This document shows positions 25,873 to 35,523 of a stretch of 64,000 nucleotides of DNA, one piece after another; within the stretch, counting starts at the first letter, position 1, and each line of letters opens with the position of its first letter. A program made the position numbers and the translations under genes. The DNA lies in the NCBI GenBank assembly GCA_038135065.1, contig JAYPWI010000016.1, positions 1 through 64,000 on the forward strand, given 5' to 3'. The notes beneath the pieces are model-generated. The model saw only the letters and a program-made list of their open reading frames with translations, did not search any database and had not been told where the DNA came from. The stretch comes from JAYPWI01 sp038135065. GTDB lineage: Bacteria > Actinomycetota > Acidimicrobiia > Acidimicrobiales > Poriferisodalaceae.

Positions 25873-27000
25873 ATGAGCGAAACGAGCATCCGGGTCAGGG
25901 CCGATCACATCGGGAGCCTGCTGCGGCCCGCCGAGGTCGCAGCAGCGCGAGCCGAAGTGCTCGGGCCGGGTGACCTCACCGCTCCGGCTCTCGCCGAGGT
26001 CGAGGATCGGGCCATCGCCGACGCAGTCGCCCTCCAAGAGGACGTGGGTCTCCCGCTCGTGACCGACGGTGAGTTCCGGCGCTCGTTCTGGCACTACGAC
26101 TTCATGGACGGGCTCAGTGGGGTGGAGGTGCAGTACCTGCCCGACCGGGCTGGGGTGCAGTTCTCGGGGCCGCAACTCCGTCCCTTCTTCCCGATCATCA
26201 CCGATCGGATCTCGTTCCCCGACGACCACCCCATGCTCGACCACTTCAGGTACCTGGCCTCGATCAGTCGAGCGGTCCCCAAGATCTCCATCCCAGGGCC
26301 CAGCGCGTGCCATTTCAGGCCGGCCAAGGCCGACGTCCACCCGGCTGCCTACGACGACGATGCCCTCATGCTCGACGACATCGCCCAGGCCTACGCCGAC
26401 GCCGTCCAGGCCTTCTACGACCTGGGATGTCGCTTCCTTCAACTCGACGACATCTTTTTCGCCTACCTGTGCGACGAGCAGCAGCGGGAGGCCAAGCGGG
26501 CGCAGGGGTACGACCCCGACCAGCTCATCGTGGACTACGCCGACATGTTGGAACGAGCCATCGCCGGCCGGCCCGAGGACATGACGATCGGCATGCACAT
26601 GTGCCGCGGCAACTTCCGGTCGACCTGGGTGGCCCAAGGGGGGTACGACCCGGCAGTGGATGCCATCTTCAACCGCACGAGCGTCGACGTCTATTACATG
26701 GAATACGACACCGAGCGGGCTGGCGGATTGGAGCCGTTGCGACTTCTCCCGGCGGGGGACAAGCGGGTGATGCCCGGCTTCGTGACCACCAAGACCGGGG
26801 AGATGGAGACGGTCGACGACCTGCGCCGGCGGTTCGGCGAGGCGTCCCGCTACGTCGATCTCGACCAGCTCGGCATCGCTCCCCAGTGCGGGTTCGCGTC
26901 GACCGAGGAGGGGAACGACATCACCCCGGACGGTCAGCGGGCAAAGCTGGCCCTGGTGGTGCAAACTGCAGAAGCGATCTGGGGGTCCGTCGATGGCTGA
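25873..27000 (+). CDS. MetE-like methyltransferase/lyase-family protein
   Basis: This 375-residue protein is a distant MetE C-terminal-domain relative. RADHIGSLLRP at the start, LVTDGEFRRSFWHYDF, and candidate metal ligands in GMHMCRGNF (His and Cys), YYMEYD (Glu) and APQCGFAS (Cys) match the family. These proteins are related to epoxyalkane:CoM transferase and methylcobalamin-type enzymes as well as methionine synthase, so the reaction is open. AGGAGG stands 8 bases before the ATG at 25873. The frame extends upstream to 25087 antisense to the nitroreductase; that part is not real. The next gene overlaps by 8 bases. Confidence 0.8.
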   Translation: MSETSIRVRADHIGSLLRPAEVAAARAEVLGPGDLTAPALAEVEDRAIADAVALQEDVGLPLVTDGEFRRSFWHYDFMDGLSGVEVQYLPDRAGVQFSGPQLRPFFPIITDRISFPDDHPMLDHFRYLASISRAVPKISIPGPSACHFRPAKADVHPAAYDDDALMLDDIAQAYADAVQAFYDLGCRFLQLDDIFFAYLCDEQQREAKRAQGYDPDQLIVDYADMLERAIAGRPEDMTIGMHMCRGNFRSTWVAQGGYDPAVDAIFNRTSVDVYYMEYDTERAGGLEPLRLLPAGDKRVMPGFVTTKTGEMETVDDLRRRFGEASRYVDLDQLGIAPQCGFASTEEGNDITPDGQRAKLALVVQTAEAIWGSVDG

Positions 27001-27715
27001 AACCACACCGGTGAACTGGACGGTCACCGCACTGAATCTTCCCGACCACGCAGCAAATCCGATCCACACCGACGAGGGGGCTCGGGCCAAGGGGTTCCCC
27101 GCTGCCTTGGTGGCGGGGGTCACCACCTACCTGTACCTGACCCATCCACCGGCCGCGGCCTGGGGGGCCGAGTGGGTCGGTGGGGGCGGATGCGAGGTGT
27201 CGTTCAGCGCTCCGGTGTTCGACAAGGACGACCTCACCTGCGCAGTGGACCGCTCGGCGGACGGCGACCTCGTGGTGTCGGCGATGGTGGGCGGCGACGC
27301 CAAGGCTGCCATGTCGGTGTGGTCCCGCCACCTGCCCCGGCCTGAGCAGCGAGAAGGACAATCGCTACCAGCGGTGGAGTCGCCGCTCGAGAAATGGCGG
27401 ACGTACCCGGCCAGGGCGGGGGACGACCTCGGTCTGTACGGGGAGCACGACATCGTCCACCCCGCCGCCTGGCCGTCCTTGGCCAACGAGGTGATGTCAC
27501 GCCACCTGGTCGAGGGCAGTTGGATCCACCTCCGCAGCCATATCCGGCATCACGGGCTGGCCAGGCCCGAGGGGGTTGCAACCGCGACCTCGACCCTGGT
27601 CCGGTCGTTCTCCACTTCGCGCGGTGATCGAGCCGTGGTCGACGTGGAGATCTCGGTCGACGGCGCGCTGGTAGCCACCCTCGAACACGAGGCCTACGTC
27701 CGTCTCAACGACTGA
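26993..27715 (+). CDS. MaoC/hotdog-fold acyl dehydratase-like protein
   Basis: This 240-residue protein contains the MaoC-type hydratase motif NPIHTDEGARAKGFPAALVA with GVTTYLYL, including the Asp/His pair of the hotdog active site region. The second half (about 130-240) looks like another hotdog-type unit. It may hydrate an enoyl-CoA or act as a thioester-binding protein. The start overlaps the end of the MetE-like gene, so they are co-translated. Confidence 0.72.
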   Translation: MAETTPVNWTVTALNLPDHAANPIHTDEGARAKGFPAALVAGVTTYLYLTHPPAAAWGAEWVGGGGCEVSFSAPVFDKDDLTCAVDRSADGDLVVSAMVGGDAKAAMSVWSRHLPRPEQREGQSLPAVESPLEKWRTYPARAGDDLGLYGEHDIVHPAAWPSLANEVMSRHLVEGSWIHLRSHIRHHGLARPEGVATATSTLVRSFSTSRGDRAVVDVEISVDGALVATLEHEAYVRLND

Positions 27716-27775
27716 TCACCGCTGCTGGTCATCCTCGACGGCGTAATGTTCATGGCGCGGGTCAGGGGGATCGAC

Positions 27776-29029
27776 ATGGATGTGGCCATCACGGGTGTGG
27801 GCACGGTCTGCCCGATCGGGCTCAGTGCCGACGAGCTGTGCGATGGTCTGCTGTCGGGCTCGGTCGGCATCCGCCCCGCTCCATGGGCGGACCTCGGCGC
27901 GGGTGGCCTCTACGCAGCCATCGATGACCGCTTCGACCCACTCCAGTGGATGGACGAGCGGGTCGTTGCCGGCACTGACGGCAACGCCCGCTTCGCCCTG
28001 GCGGCGGCAGCCCAGGCCCTCGAGGACGCAGGGCTCGCTCCCGGTGAGCTCGACCCGCGCCGCACCGCGGTGGTGCACGGGACCTCGATGGGAGGCCACT
28101 TCGCGTTGTCCCGCGCCCAGTTCGAGTTCGACCGGGCCGGGGCGGGAGCCGTCGACCGTAAGACCCAGATCAAGATCTGGACCAACATGGCGGCCGCCCA
28201 GATCTGCCTGGCCTACGACCTGCACGGGGTTTCGACCACCGTGGCCACCGCCTGCGCGTCGTCGCTCGACGCGCTGGGGACGGCGTCGATGTACCTGGCG
28301 GCCGGGCGGGCCGATGTGGTCATCGTCGGAGCTACCGAGGGTGGATACGTCTGCGATCCGGGCCAGGACCACTTCGCCCCGGCGGTCAGCGCAGCCGAGG
28401 CCAGCTACGGGATGCGGCAGGGTGATCAGGACCCCCTTCGGGCCCTGCTGCCCTTCGCCGCAGATCGGGCCGGCATCGTGTCGGGGGAGGGGTCTGCCTT
28501 CTTCGTCCTCGAGCGGGGCGACAGCGCAGTCGAGCGAGGGGCGTCGATTCGGGGCTGGCTGCGGGGGGTGGGGTCGCTGGCCGATGCGTACCACCCCAGC
28601 TCGCCCGAGCCCGAGGGGCGTTGGGAGCAGGAGGTGATGGAAGAAGCTCACCACCTGGCCGGGGTGGGACCCGCTGACATCGATCTGCTCTACGCCCACG
28701 CCACGGGTACCCCCAAGGGCGACCAAGCGGAGATCAAGGCCATCAACCGGGTCTTCGGTGGCACCTCGGTGGTGGTGACGGGCATCAAGGGACATACAGG
28801 GCACACCGGTGCTGCCTCGGGAGCCATGAGCCTCATCTCGGGGCTGAAGGCCCTCGAAACCGGGTGGGTGCCCGCAGTGGCAGGCACACAGGTTCCCGAT
28901 CCCGACATCACCTTCGATCTGGCGGTGGGCGCCCCCCGGCAGATGCAGGTCCACACGGTGCAGGTCAACTCGTTCGGGTTCGGTGGTCAGAACGCATCGG
29001 CCGTGGTCTCGAGAGATCGAGCAACGTGA
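27776..29029 (+). CDS. Beta-ketoacyl synthase (KAS II / FabF-like)
   Basis: This 417-residue condensing enzyme has the Cys160 nucleophile in TACASSLDAL, the first active-site histidine in HATGTPKGD and the second in GHTGHTGAASG. The C-terminal NSFGFGGQNAS loop is intact. It should catalyse decarboxylative Claisen condensation on an acyl-ACP or CoA. No other fatty-acid synthesis genes are adjacent. The ATG at 27776 has AGGGGG upstream; two earlier ATGs (27746, 27752) overlap a TAATGT -10-like box (27744-27749). Confidence 0.85.
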   Translation: MDVAITGVGTVCPIGLSADELCDGLLSGSVGIRPAPWADLGAGGLYAAIDDRFDPLQWMDERVVAGTDGNARFALAAAAQALEDAGLAPGELDPRRTAVVHGTSMGGHFALSRAQFEFDRAGAGAVDRKTQIKIWTNMAAAQICLAYDLHGVSTTVATACASSLDALGTASMYLAAGRADVVIVGATEGGYVCDPGQDHFAPAVSAAEASYGMRQGDQDPLRALLPFAADRAGIVSGEGSAFFVLERGDSAVERGASIRGWLRGVGSLADAYHPSSPEPEGRWEQEVMEEAHHLAGVGPADIDLLYAHATGTPKGDQAEIKAINRVFGGTSVVVTGIKGHTGHTGAASGAMSLISGLKALETGWVPAVAGTQVPDPDITFDLAVGAPRQMQVHTVQVNSFGFGGQNASAVVSRDRAT

Positions 29030-29075
29030 TGCGAGGAACGATCGAAGAATTCCAGACTCTCCAAGGAGGAGCATC

Positions 29076-30089
29076 ATGAGCCAACCGCTGCGCTTCGGCA
29101 TCATGTACGACTGCCGCTACGTCCCCGGCGGCCCGGTGTCGATGGCCCAGGTATACGGGGCGACCATCGAACAGGCTGTGTTGGCCGATCAGCTCGGCTT
29201 CGACCATGTGTGGTTCACCGAGCACCACTTCCTCGAAGACGGGTACCTGCCCGCCTTCCAGCCCCTGGCCGGAGCCATTGCCGCCCGCACCGAGCGGATT
29301 CGCCTGTCCAACGACATCGCCCTGCTGCCCCTGTACCACCCGGTCCGGCTGGCCGAGGAGTTGGCCGTGCTGGACAACATCTCCAACGGCCGGATGGAGT
29401 TCGGCATCGGCATGGGCTACGTCCCCGAGGAGTTCGCGGCGTTCGGTGTTCCCTTGCCCAATCGGGTGTCGATGACCAACGAAGCCATCGAGATCATGCG
29501 GTTGGCGTGGGCCGATGGGCCGTTCAGCTACGAGGGGAAGCGGTATCGCCTCGACGATGTCAACGTGTACCCCAAGCCGGTGCAGGAGGGCGGGCCGCCG
29601 CTGTGGATTGCGGCGATGAAGGAGCCTGGTGCCCTGCGTGCTGCGCAGTACGGCACCCACCTGCTGCCCCAGGGTCGGCGGGAAGACGTCCTGGACCCGT
29701 GGCGGGAGGCGGTGCTGGCGGACGGGCGAGATCCCGACGACTACCGGGTGGGGATCATCCGCTCGGTCTATGTCACCGACGACCGGGAGCGCGACTGGCC
29801 GATCATCCTCGAGTCGGAGCGGTTCCGGATGGGGGTGTACACGAAGTTCATGGCGGAGACCCCCGACGACTACGCCTGGGGCGATCCCACCGCGATCCCC
29901 CAGCGGGTGGTGGTCGGTACTGCGCAGGAGTGCATCGACGAGCTCAGCGAGTTCATCACGACGTACGGCATCACCGATATGGCGACATCTGGGCTGCCCC
30001 CAGGGATCTCTGAGGACTTCATGGCGACCAACCTCGAACGCTTGGCCACCGAGGTGATTCCCCACCTTCCCGGCCGCTCGGGTGGCTGA
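29076..30089 (+). CDS. LLM-class flavin/F420-dependent oxidoreductase
   Basis: This 337-residue protein is of the same luciferase-like group as 20306-21358, with VWFTEHHFLEDGYLPAFQ, IALLPLYHPVRLAEELAVLD and MEFGIGMGYVPEEFAAFG. A perfect AAGGAGGA lies 5 bases before the ATG at 29076. It follows the ketoacyl synthase by 46 bases and may be in the same operon. The HH motif and length fit a monooxygenase; the substrate is unknown. Confidence 0.86.
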   Translation: MSQPLRFGIMYDCRYVPGGPVSMAQVYGATIEQAVLADQLGFDHVWFTEHHFLEDGYLPAFQPLAGAIAARTERIRLSNDIALLPLYHPVRLAEELAVLDNISNGRMEFGIGMGYVPEEFAAFGVPLPNRVSMTNEAIEIMRLAWADGPFSYEGKRYRLDDVNVYPKPVQEGGPPLWIAAMKEPGALRAAQYGTHLLPQGRREDVLDPWREAVLADGRDPDDYRVGIIRSVYVTDDRERDWPIILESERFRMGVYTKFMAETPDDYAWGDPTAIPQRVVVGTAQECIDELSEFITTYGITDMATSGLPPGISEDFMATNLERLATEVIPHLPGRSGG

Positions 30090-30104
30090 GCCAGCGGTGA
30101 GCGG

Positions 30105-30860
30105 TCAGGCCATGGTCAGGCCGCCGGAGACCGACAGGGTCTGTCCGGTCGCGAAGCCAGCGTTCTCGGAGGCGAAGTAGACGACGCCCGACGCGACCTC
30201 TTCGGGCTGCCCGACCCGCTTCATGGGGACGGCACGGGCCATGGCCCCGATCACCTTGTCCCCGTCGTCGCTGGCCGCAGCGATACCGGCCAGGAGCGGT
30301 GTGTCGGTCGGGCCGGGGCAGACCACGTTGGACGTGATCCCCGAGCGGGCGACCTCGCGGGCGATGGTCTTGGTGAACGAGATCACCCCTCCCTTGGCCC
30401 CGGAGTAGACGGCTTCGAGCGACGAACCGACCCGGGCGGCGTCGGAGGCGATGTTGACGATCCGTCCCCAGCGGGCCTCGATCATCGAGGGCAGGCAGGT
30501 GTGCACGGTTCGCAGCACGCCCTTGTAGTTGATCTCGATCACCCGGTCCCAGAAGTCCTCGGTGGTGGTGACGAAGGGCATGAAGTCGTCCCACCCGGCG
30601 CAGTTGACCAAGACCTCGACCTCGCCGAGCTGGTCGAGCACGGTGAGGCGGGCATCCACCACCGAATCGGTCGAGGTGACGTCGATCTCCACGCCCAGCG
30701 CAGTACCGCCGGCCTCGTTGATCATCCGGGCCGTCTCCGCGGCTCCGTCGGTGTTGATGTCGGCGGCCGCGACCCGGCGACCGTCGGCCGCCAAGGCCCG
30801 ACAGATCTCCCGACCGATGCCGCTACCACCACCAGTGACCAGGGCGACTCTGTTGCTCAT
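30105..30860 (-). CDS. SDR-family oxidoreductase (3-oxoacyl reductase-like)
   Basis: This 251-residue classical SDR has TGGGSGIGREI, NCAGWDDF, the catalytic YSGAKGGVISFTK and VCPGPTDTPLL. It resembles FabG and 2-hydroxycyclohexanecarboxyl-CoA dehydrogenases. AAGGA lies upstream of the ATG at 30860. The LLM gene follows upstream on the same strand, 39 bases away, suggesting co-transcription from 31934. Confidence 0.85.
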   Translation of the reverse strand: MSNRVALVTGGGSGIGREICRALAADGRRVAAADINTDGAAETARMINEAGGTALGVEIDVTSTDSVVDARLTVLDQLGEVEVLVNCAGWDDFMPFVTTTEDFWDRVIEINYKGVLRTVHTCLPSMIEARWGRIVNIASDAARVGSSLEAVYSGAKGGVISFTKTIAREVARSGITSNVVCPGPTDTPLLAGIAAASDDGDKVIGAMARAVPMKRVGQPEEVASGVVYFASENAGFATGQTLSVSGGLTMA

Positions 30861-30899
30861 TGCGTTCCTTGTCTATCGAGGTTCTGCGAGGAGGAAGGA

Positions 30900-31934
30900 T
30901 CAGGCCCGGCCGGCCCGCACGGCGGCCGCCACCTCCGCCCAGCGGCCCAGGTGCTGGGGGTCGCTCTGCATCTGTCGACCGCCGAGGTACATCACGACCC
31001 GAGCCGCGGTGCCGCTGTAGCGGTCGAGCAACTTGCCCGCCATCTCGTCCCAGGTGGAGACCAGGGCGTAGTGCTCGACCATCTCGTCGGTGATCAGTTC
31101 CCCGAGACTGTCCAGTTCGCCGGCCTTCATCTTCTCCCTGATCTTCGAGGTGGTGCCCTCGAAGCCCAGGTCATCGAACTGGAATGCGTAGTTGGGGGTG
31201 CTGCCGTAGAAGGCGATCTGACGCCGGGCCACCGCCAAGTAGGCCTCACGTTCCTCTGGGCTGTCCCCGGGACAGGCGAACACGGGGATGATGAGATCCA
31301 CATCGGCCGGGTCACGGCCAGCGGCGGCTGCTCCCTCGCTGACCGCAGGCAGGAGCCGGTTCTCGATGTAGGGCATCGAGTGGAAGGGATGGACGTGGAT
31401 GCCGTCGGCGACCTCGCCGGCCACCCGGGTCATCACAGGACCCACGGCCGATATGTCGATCTTCATCGGATGATCGTGGGGGCGAGGTGACCAGTCAGGA
31501 GGCAGCAGGCTGAGCTGGTAGAACTCGCCATCGTGGGACAGGGCCTCCTGCCGGTTGAAGGCCCGCCAGCAGGCCTTGACGGCCAGCACGTAGTCGCGCA
31601 GGCGGGCGGCAGGTCGGTCGAATTCGACGCCGTATCGACGGGTGATATGCGCCTTGACCTGGCTTCCCAGTCCGAGTCGGAAGCGGCCGTTCGTGTTGTC
31701 GACCAACTCGTAGGCGACCCCAGCCGACACCATGGGACTGCGGGGGAAGGCCACGGCGATCCCGGTGGTGAAGAACAGTTCGGGGGCGGCTTCGGCGGCC
31801 ACCGCGATCTGCATCCAGGGCACCTGGCTGGTCTCGGTGAACAAGATCCCCGAGAAGCCGGCGCCCTCGAGCTTGCGGGCCAGGTCGGCGGTGTCCGCCC
31901 AGCGGGCGGCGCCCGTCATCAGGTCGATGTCCAT
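30900..31934 (-). CDS. F420-dependent LLM oxidoreductase (TIGR03617-like)
   Basis: This 344-residue protein is close to the actinobacterial F420-dependent subgroup: MDIDLMTGAARWADTAD, GILFTETSQVPWMQIAVAAE, TTGIAVAFPRSPMVSA and FRLGLGSQVKAHITRRYG. The ATG at 31934 is chosen over the TTG at 31937 used by the raw frame; GGGGGA lies upstream. Likely cytoplasmic hydride transfer from reduced F420. Confidence 0.86.
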   Translation of the reverse strand: MDIDLMTGAARWADTADLARKLEGAGFSGILFTETSQVPWMQIAVAAEAAPELFFTTGIAVAFPRSPMVSAGVAYELVDNTNGRFRLGLGSQVKAHITRRYGVEFDRPAARLRDYVLAVKACWRAFNRQEALSHDGEFYQLSLLPPDWSPRPHDHPMKIDISAVGPVMTRVAGEVADGIHVHPFHSMPYIENRLLPAVSEGAAAAGRDPADVDLIIPVFACPGDSPEEREAYLAVARRQIAFYGSTPNYAFQFDDLGFEGTTSKIREKMKAGELDSLGELITDEMVEHYALVSTWDEMAGKLLDRYSGTAARVVMYLGGRQMQSDPQHLGRWAEVAAAVRAGRA

Positions 31935-32008
31935 CAAGTCCCCCTGTGATACGGCAGCGTCGGCGACTCTACCGCCTGAGCGGGTGGGCAGACCTCACGG
32001 GGACGTGT

Positions 32009-33199
32009 TCACGACTCGGGTCGAGGGAACAGCACACCCGCAGCCCGGAGTCGGTCCAGATCGGCGGGGGAGTAGCCCAGCTCGGTCAGCAACTCGGTGC
32101 CGTGTTCGCCGATGAGGGGGGCCGGCCGACGCACCGCGGCCGGCGTGGCCGAAAAGCGGGGGGCGGGAGGGATCACCCGGTAGGGCCCGGCATGAGGGTG
32201 GTCGGCCAGGGGCAGCCCACCGACCAACTCGTCGAGGGTGGCCGCCCGAGTGGCCGGGATGGCGTGCTGGTTGCAGAAGTCGAGCCATTCGTCGGTGCTG
32301 CGATTGATCAGGCACGTCGCGATGTCCCGATACAGGCTGTCGCTGTGGTCGTACCGACCGTCCCTGGTCTGGATGCGTGGGTCGGCGACCAGGTCGTCGC
32401 GTCCCCCGGCCGCGAAGATGGCTTCGTAGTGCTCCTTGTCGTAGGGAAGGATGTTGATCCAGCCATCCGACGTGGCTTGGGGGCGTCGCTCGGGGGTGAG
32501 GATCCGCGGATATCCGGCTTCGCGCACCGGGGGGTCGGGGATGGCCCCTGAGCCGTGTTCGGCGAGAACGAAGGACCGCATCACATCGATCATCGGGATC
32601 TCGATCTGCTGCCCGGCCCCGGTCCGTTCCCGGTGCAACAGGGCGGCCAGCACAGCCGATGCGATGGCCATCCCGGCCACCTTGTCGGCGATGAGGGTGG
32701 GAGCCAGGATGGGCTCGTGACCGGCTCTGGCGAACACGTCGCCAACGGCGCTGGCCGACTGGATGATGTCGTCATAGGCGGGGGCATCGGCCCGGGGGCC
32801 ATCGGACGGGAACCCGGCGGCCTGACAGAACACGATGTCGGGACGAACCTGGCTGATCACCTCGTAACTCAGGTCGAGGCGGGACAGCGGTCCCGGCCGG
32901 AGGTTGGTCACCATCACGTCGGCGGTCCGGATCAGATCCAGGAACACGGCGCGACCCGCTGGTTGCTTGAGGTCGATTGCCAGGCTGCGCTTGTTGCGCA
33001 TGAGGTTCATGGCGATGCCCGACAGTTCGGGATGGGAGCCGGGGCCCATCCCTCGGTTCCGGTCACCGCCTTCGCCCTCTACCGCGATCACGTCAGCACC
33101 GAGGTCGCCGAGATACTGGGTCGACGACGGTCCCATGAGCACCGAGGAGAGGTCGATGACCCGGATCCCCTCGAGCGGCCCTGACCGTTCGTCACTCAT
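32009..33199 (-). CDS. CaiB/BaiF family III CoA-transferase
   Basis: This 396-residue single-domain CoA-transferase starts GPLEGIRVIDLSSVLMGP. The catalytic aspartate lies in LIADKVAG, and ERTGAGQQIEIPM is the family's conserved loop. It lies 12 bases after the molybdenum hydroxylase gene on the same strand and is probably co-transcribed with it, so the hydroxylase may act on a free acid or its CoA ester. The substrate is not assignable. Confidence 0.87.
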   Translation of the reverse strand: MSDERSGPLEGIRVIDLSSVLMGPSSTQYLGDLGADVIAVEGEGGDRNRGMGPGSHPELSGIAMNLMRNKRSLAIDLKQPAGRAVFLDLIRTADVMVTNLRPGPLSRLDLSYEVISQVRPDIVFCQAAGFPSDGPRADAPAYDDIIQSASAVGDVFARAGHEPILAPTLIADKVAGMAIASAVLAALLHRERTGAGQQIEIPMIDVMRSFVLAEHGSGAIPDPPVREAGYPRILTPERRPQATSDGWINILPYDKEHYEAIFAAGGRDDLVADPRIQTRDGRYDHSDSLYRDIATCLINRSTDEWLDFCNQHAIPATRAATLDELVGGLPLADHPHAGPYRVIPPAPRFSATPAAVRRPAPLIGEHGTELLTELGYSPADLDRLRAAGVLFPRPES

Positions 33200-33211
33200 G
33201 GCGGTCGGGCC

Positions 33212-35488
33212 TCACGCCGAGGGTGAGGCGTCGGCCAGGATCTGCCAGACCCGCTGCGGTGTGGTGGGTATGTCGATGTGACGAACTCCGAGGTGGGACA
33301 GGGCGTCGATCACCGCGTTCTGGACGGCTGGCGTGGCACCGATGGTGCCCGATTCGCCGATCCCCTTTGCCCCGAGGGGGTTGCGCGGGCTCGGTGTCTC
33401 CTGGGCGATGCGTTCGAAGCTGGGCAGCTCGGCAGCCGAGACCAGGGCGTAGTCCATGAAGTTCGACGTCAGCGGGTTGCCCGCCTCGTCGTAATGGAAC
33501 TCTTCCATCAGGGCCTGGGCGATCCCCGACGCAACCCCGCCGTGCACCTGGCCCTCGACGAGGAGCGGGTTCAGCATCGTGCCGGCGTCATCGCAGCTCA
33601 CGTGACGCAGCACCGTCACCTCGCCCGTGTCCCGGTCCACTTCGACGATCGAGAGGTGAGCGCCGAAGGGGAAGGTCGGCCCACCCGGCACGAAGTCGGC
33701 CTCTGCGGCCAGCCCCGCTGATCCAGCCCGGGCGGCAACATCGCTCCACCCGATGCTGATGGCCGGTGTCCCGGCAACCGAGAAGGTGCCCTGGTCGGGA
33801 TCGAGGACGATGTCGGCTGCGTCCGCCTCGAGAAGGTCGGCGGCCAGCTCGGTGGCCATGGCGACAAGGGCCGTCGATGCCTCGTAGACGGCGCTGCCCC
33901 CGATCTGGGCCGACTTCGATCCGCCGGTCCCCCCACCTCGTGGGATGTCGTCGGTGTCGCCGTGGCGGACCTCGATCATGTCGAAAGGGATGCCCGTAAC
34001 GTCGGCGGCCACCTGGGCGAATGCGGTGTGATGCCCCTGACCGTGGGAGGACGAGCCGGTACGGACCACGGCCCGGCCGTCGGCGGTGACCTCGATCGAT
34101 CCGAATTCTTGGTTGTTCATCGGGTTGGCGATCTCGACATAGGCCGACCACCCCAGACCCAACAGCCGGGCAGTGGGGTCGTTGCGTCGCCGCAGTTGAT
34201 CAGCCCGCAGCGCCGGGTAGTCGACTGCGGCGAGGACTTGGTCGATGGCCGCCGTGTAGGCGCCGGAGTCCATCACCGCGCCGGTGGCGCTCGTGTAGGG
34301 AAAGGCGTCAGGGCCGACGACGTTGATTTTCCGCACCTCGACCGGGTCCATTCCGATCTCGGCTGCGTACAAATCGATCATGCGCTCGATGGCGGCTGCG
34401 GCCTCTGGGCGACCGGCCCCTCGATACGCTCCGACCGGCATGGTGTTGGTGACCACCGAGGTGGCCGAGTACTCGGCTCGGGGGATGTCGTACACCCCAC
34501 AAGCGACGGTCTTCTGGATGAAGGGCAGGAGGGAGCCGATCGCCGGGTGGGCCCCGCCGTCCTGCAGATTGTGAACCCGATAGGCCTGGATGCGGCCAGC
34601 ACTCGTACCCCCCAGGGTGGCCTCGAACTCGCAGGCTCGACCGTGCACCAGGCCGGTCATCGACTCACTCCTGGTCTCGGACCACCGGGTGGGCCGTCCC
34701 AGCCGTCGGGCCAGCAGGGCCACCACGATGTCTTCGGGATACCCGCCGTTCTTGGCGCCGAATCCACCACCTACGTCGGGGCAGATGACGCGAATCTGAT
34801 CGGCCTCTAGGCCGAGGGCGCCGGCGACCGCATCGCGGGTTCCGTGTGCGTTCTGGGTCGACGCCCACTGGGTCAGGTGATCGCGACCATCGTCGAGGGA
34901 GGACCACCGGGACGCGGTGGCCCTCGTCTCGAGGGGGCACGGGGCCAATCGGTTGTTCCGGAACGTGAGGCTGACCATCACCTCGCACCCGTCGAACAGG
35001 GTGTCGTCGTCCTCGGCTGGCACCTCGAAGACCACGTTGGTGCCCGCATCAGGGTGGAGGAGCACCTCGTTGCTCAGACTGTCCCGGGGAGCGATGACGG
35101 CGGGGAGCGGTTCGATGTCGACCCATACGGCTTCGGCTGCGTCCGTGGCTGCTGTGAGACTCTCGCCGACGACGACCGCGTACGGTTCACCCACGTAGCG
35201 AACCCGGCCTCGAGCGAGCCACGACCGGGTCATCTGCTGATTGAGCATGGGAAACGCCGGAGGCACCGCGGGGAGTTCCAGGTCCTCGGCCGTGTAGACG
35301 CCGACGACCCCGGGCATCGCTCGTGCGTCGGCCACGTGGATGTCGCCGATGATGCCGTGGGCCTCGTTGGAGCGGACGAACACCACATGAAGGGCATCTT
35401 CGGGGGCGACGTCATCGACGTAACCGCCGCCCACTGTGAGAAGGTCGGGGTCCTCGGTTCGGACGACGCGGGTACCCAGGATGCTCAT
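33212..35488 (-). CDS. Molybdenum hydroxylase large subunit (xanthine dehydrogenase/CoxL family)
   Basis: This 758-residue molybdopterin-binding subunit has the family marks GGGFGAKNGG, VGAYRGAGRPEA (not the AYRCSFR loop of true form I CO dehydrogenase), a Gln/Gly-rich SSHGQGHHT loop and the catalytic glutamate in GAKGIGESG. It hydroxylates an aldehyde or aromatic ring with water. Normally small [2Fe-2S] and FAD subunits are encoded next to it; neither is present within several kilobases. The ATG at 35488 (MSILGTRVVRTEDP) has GGAG nearby; the frame runs upstream without homology. Probably cytoplasmic. Confidence 0.87.
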   Translation of the reverse strand: MSILGTRVVRTEDPDLLTVGGGYVDDVAPEDALHVVFVRSNEAHGIIGDIHVADARAMPGVVGVYTAEDLELPAVPPAFPMLNQQMTRSWLARGRVRYVGEPYAVVVGESLTAATDAAEAVWVDIEPLPAVIAPRDSLSNEVLLHPDAGTNVVFEVPAEDDDTLFDGCEVMVSLTFRNNRLAPCPLETRATASRWSSLDDGRDHLTQWASTQNAHGTRDAVAGALGLEADQIRVICPDVGGGFGAKNGGYPEDIVVALLARRLGRPTRWSETRSESMTGLVHGRACEFEATLGGTSAGRIQAYRVHNLQDGGAHPAIGSLLPFIQKTVACGVYDIPRAEYSATSVVTNTMPVGAYRGAGRPEAAAAIERMIDLYAAEIGMDPVEVRKINVVGPDAFPYTSATGAVMDSGAYTAAIDQVLAAVDYPALRADQLRRRNDPTARLLGLGWSAYVEIANPMNNQEFGSIEVTADGRAVVRTGSSSHGQGHHTAFAQVAADVTGIPFDMIEVRHGDTDDIPRGGGTGGSKSAQIGGSAVYEASTALVAMATELAADLLEADAADIVLDPDQGTFSVAGTPAISIGWSDVAARAGSAGLAAEADFVPGGPTFPFGAHLSIVEVDRDTGEVTVLRHVSCDDAGTMLNPLLVEGQVHGGVASGIAQALMEEFHYDEAGNPLTSNFMDYALVSAAELPSFERIAQETPSPRNPLGAKGIGESGTIGATPAVQNAVIDALSHLGVRHIDIPTTPQRVWQILADASPSA

Positions 35489-35523
35489 CGTTGCTCCAGA
35501 CGTGGTCGAACAGCTGGCGCTGT

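Noticed and set aside
33212..35488. Aerobic CO dehydrogenase (form I CoxL)
   Set aside because: The active-site loop is AYRGAGRPE rather than the Cys-containing AYRCSFR, and CoxS/CoxM are absent.
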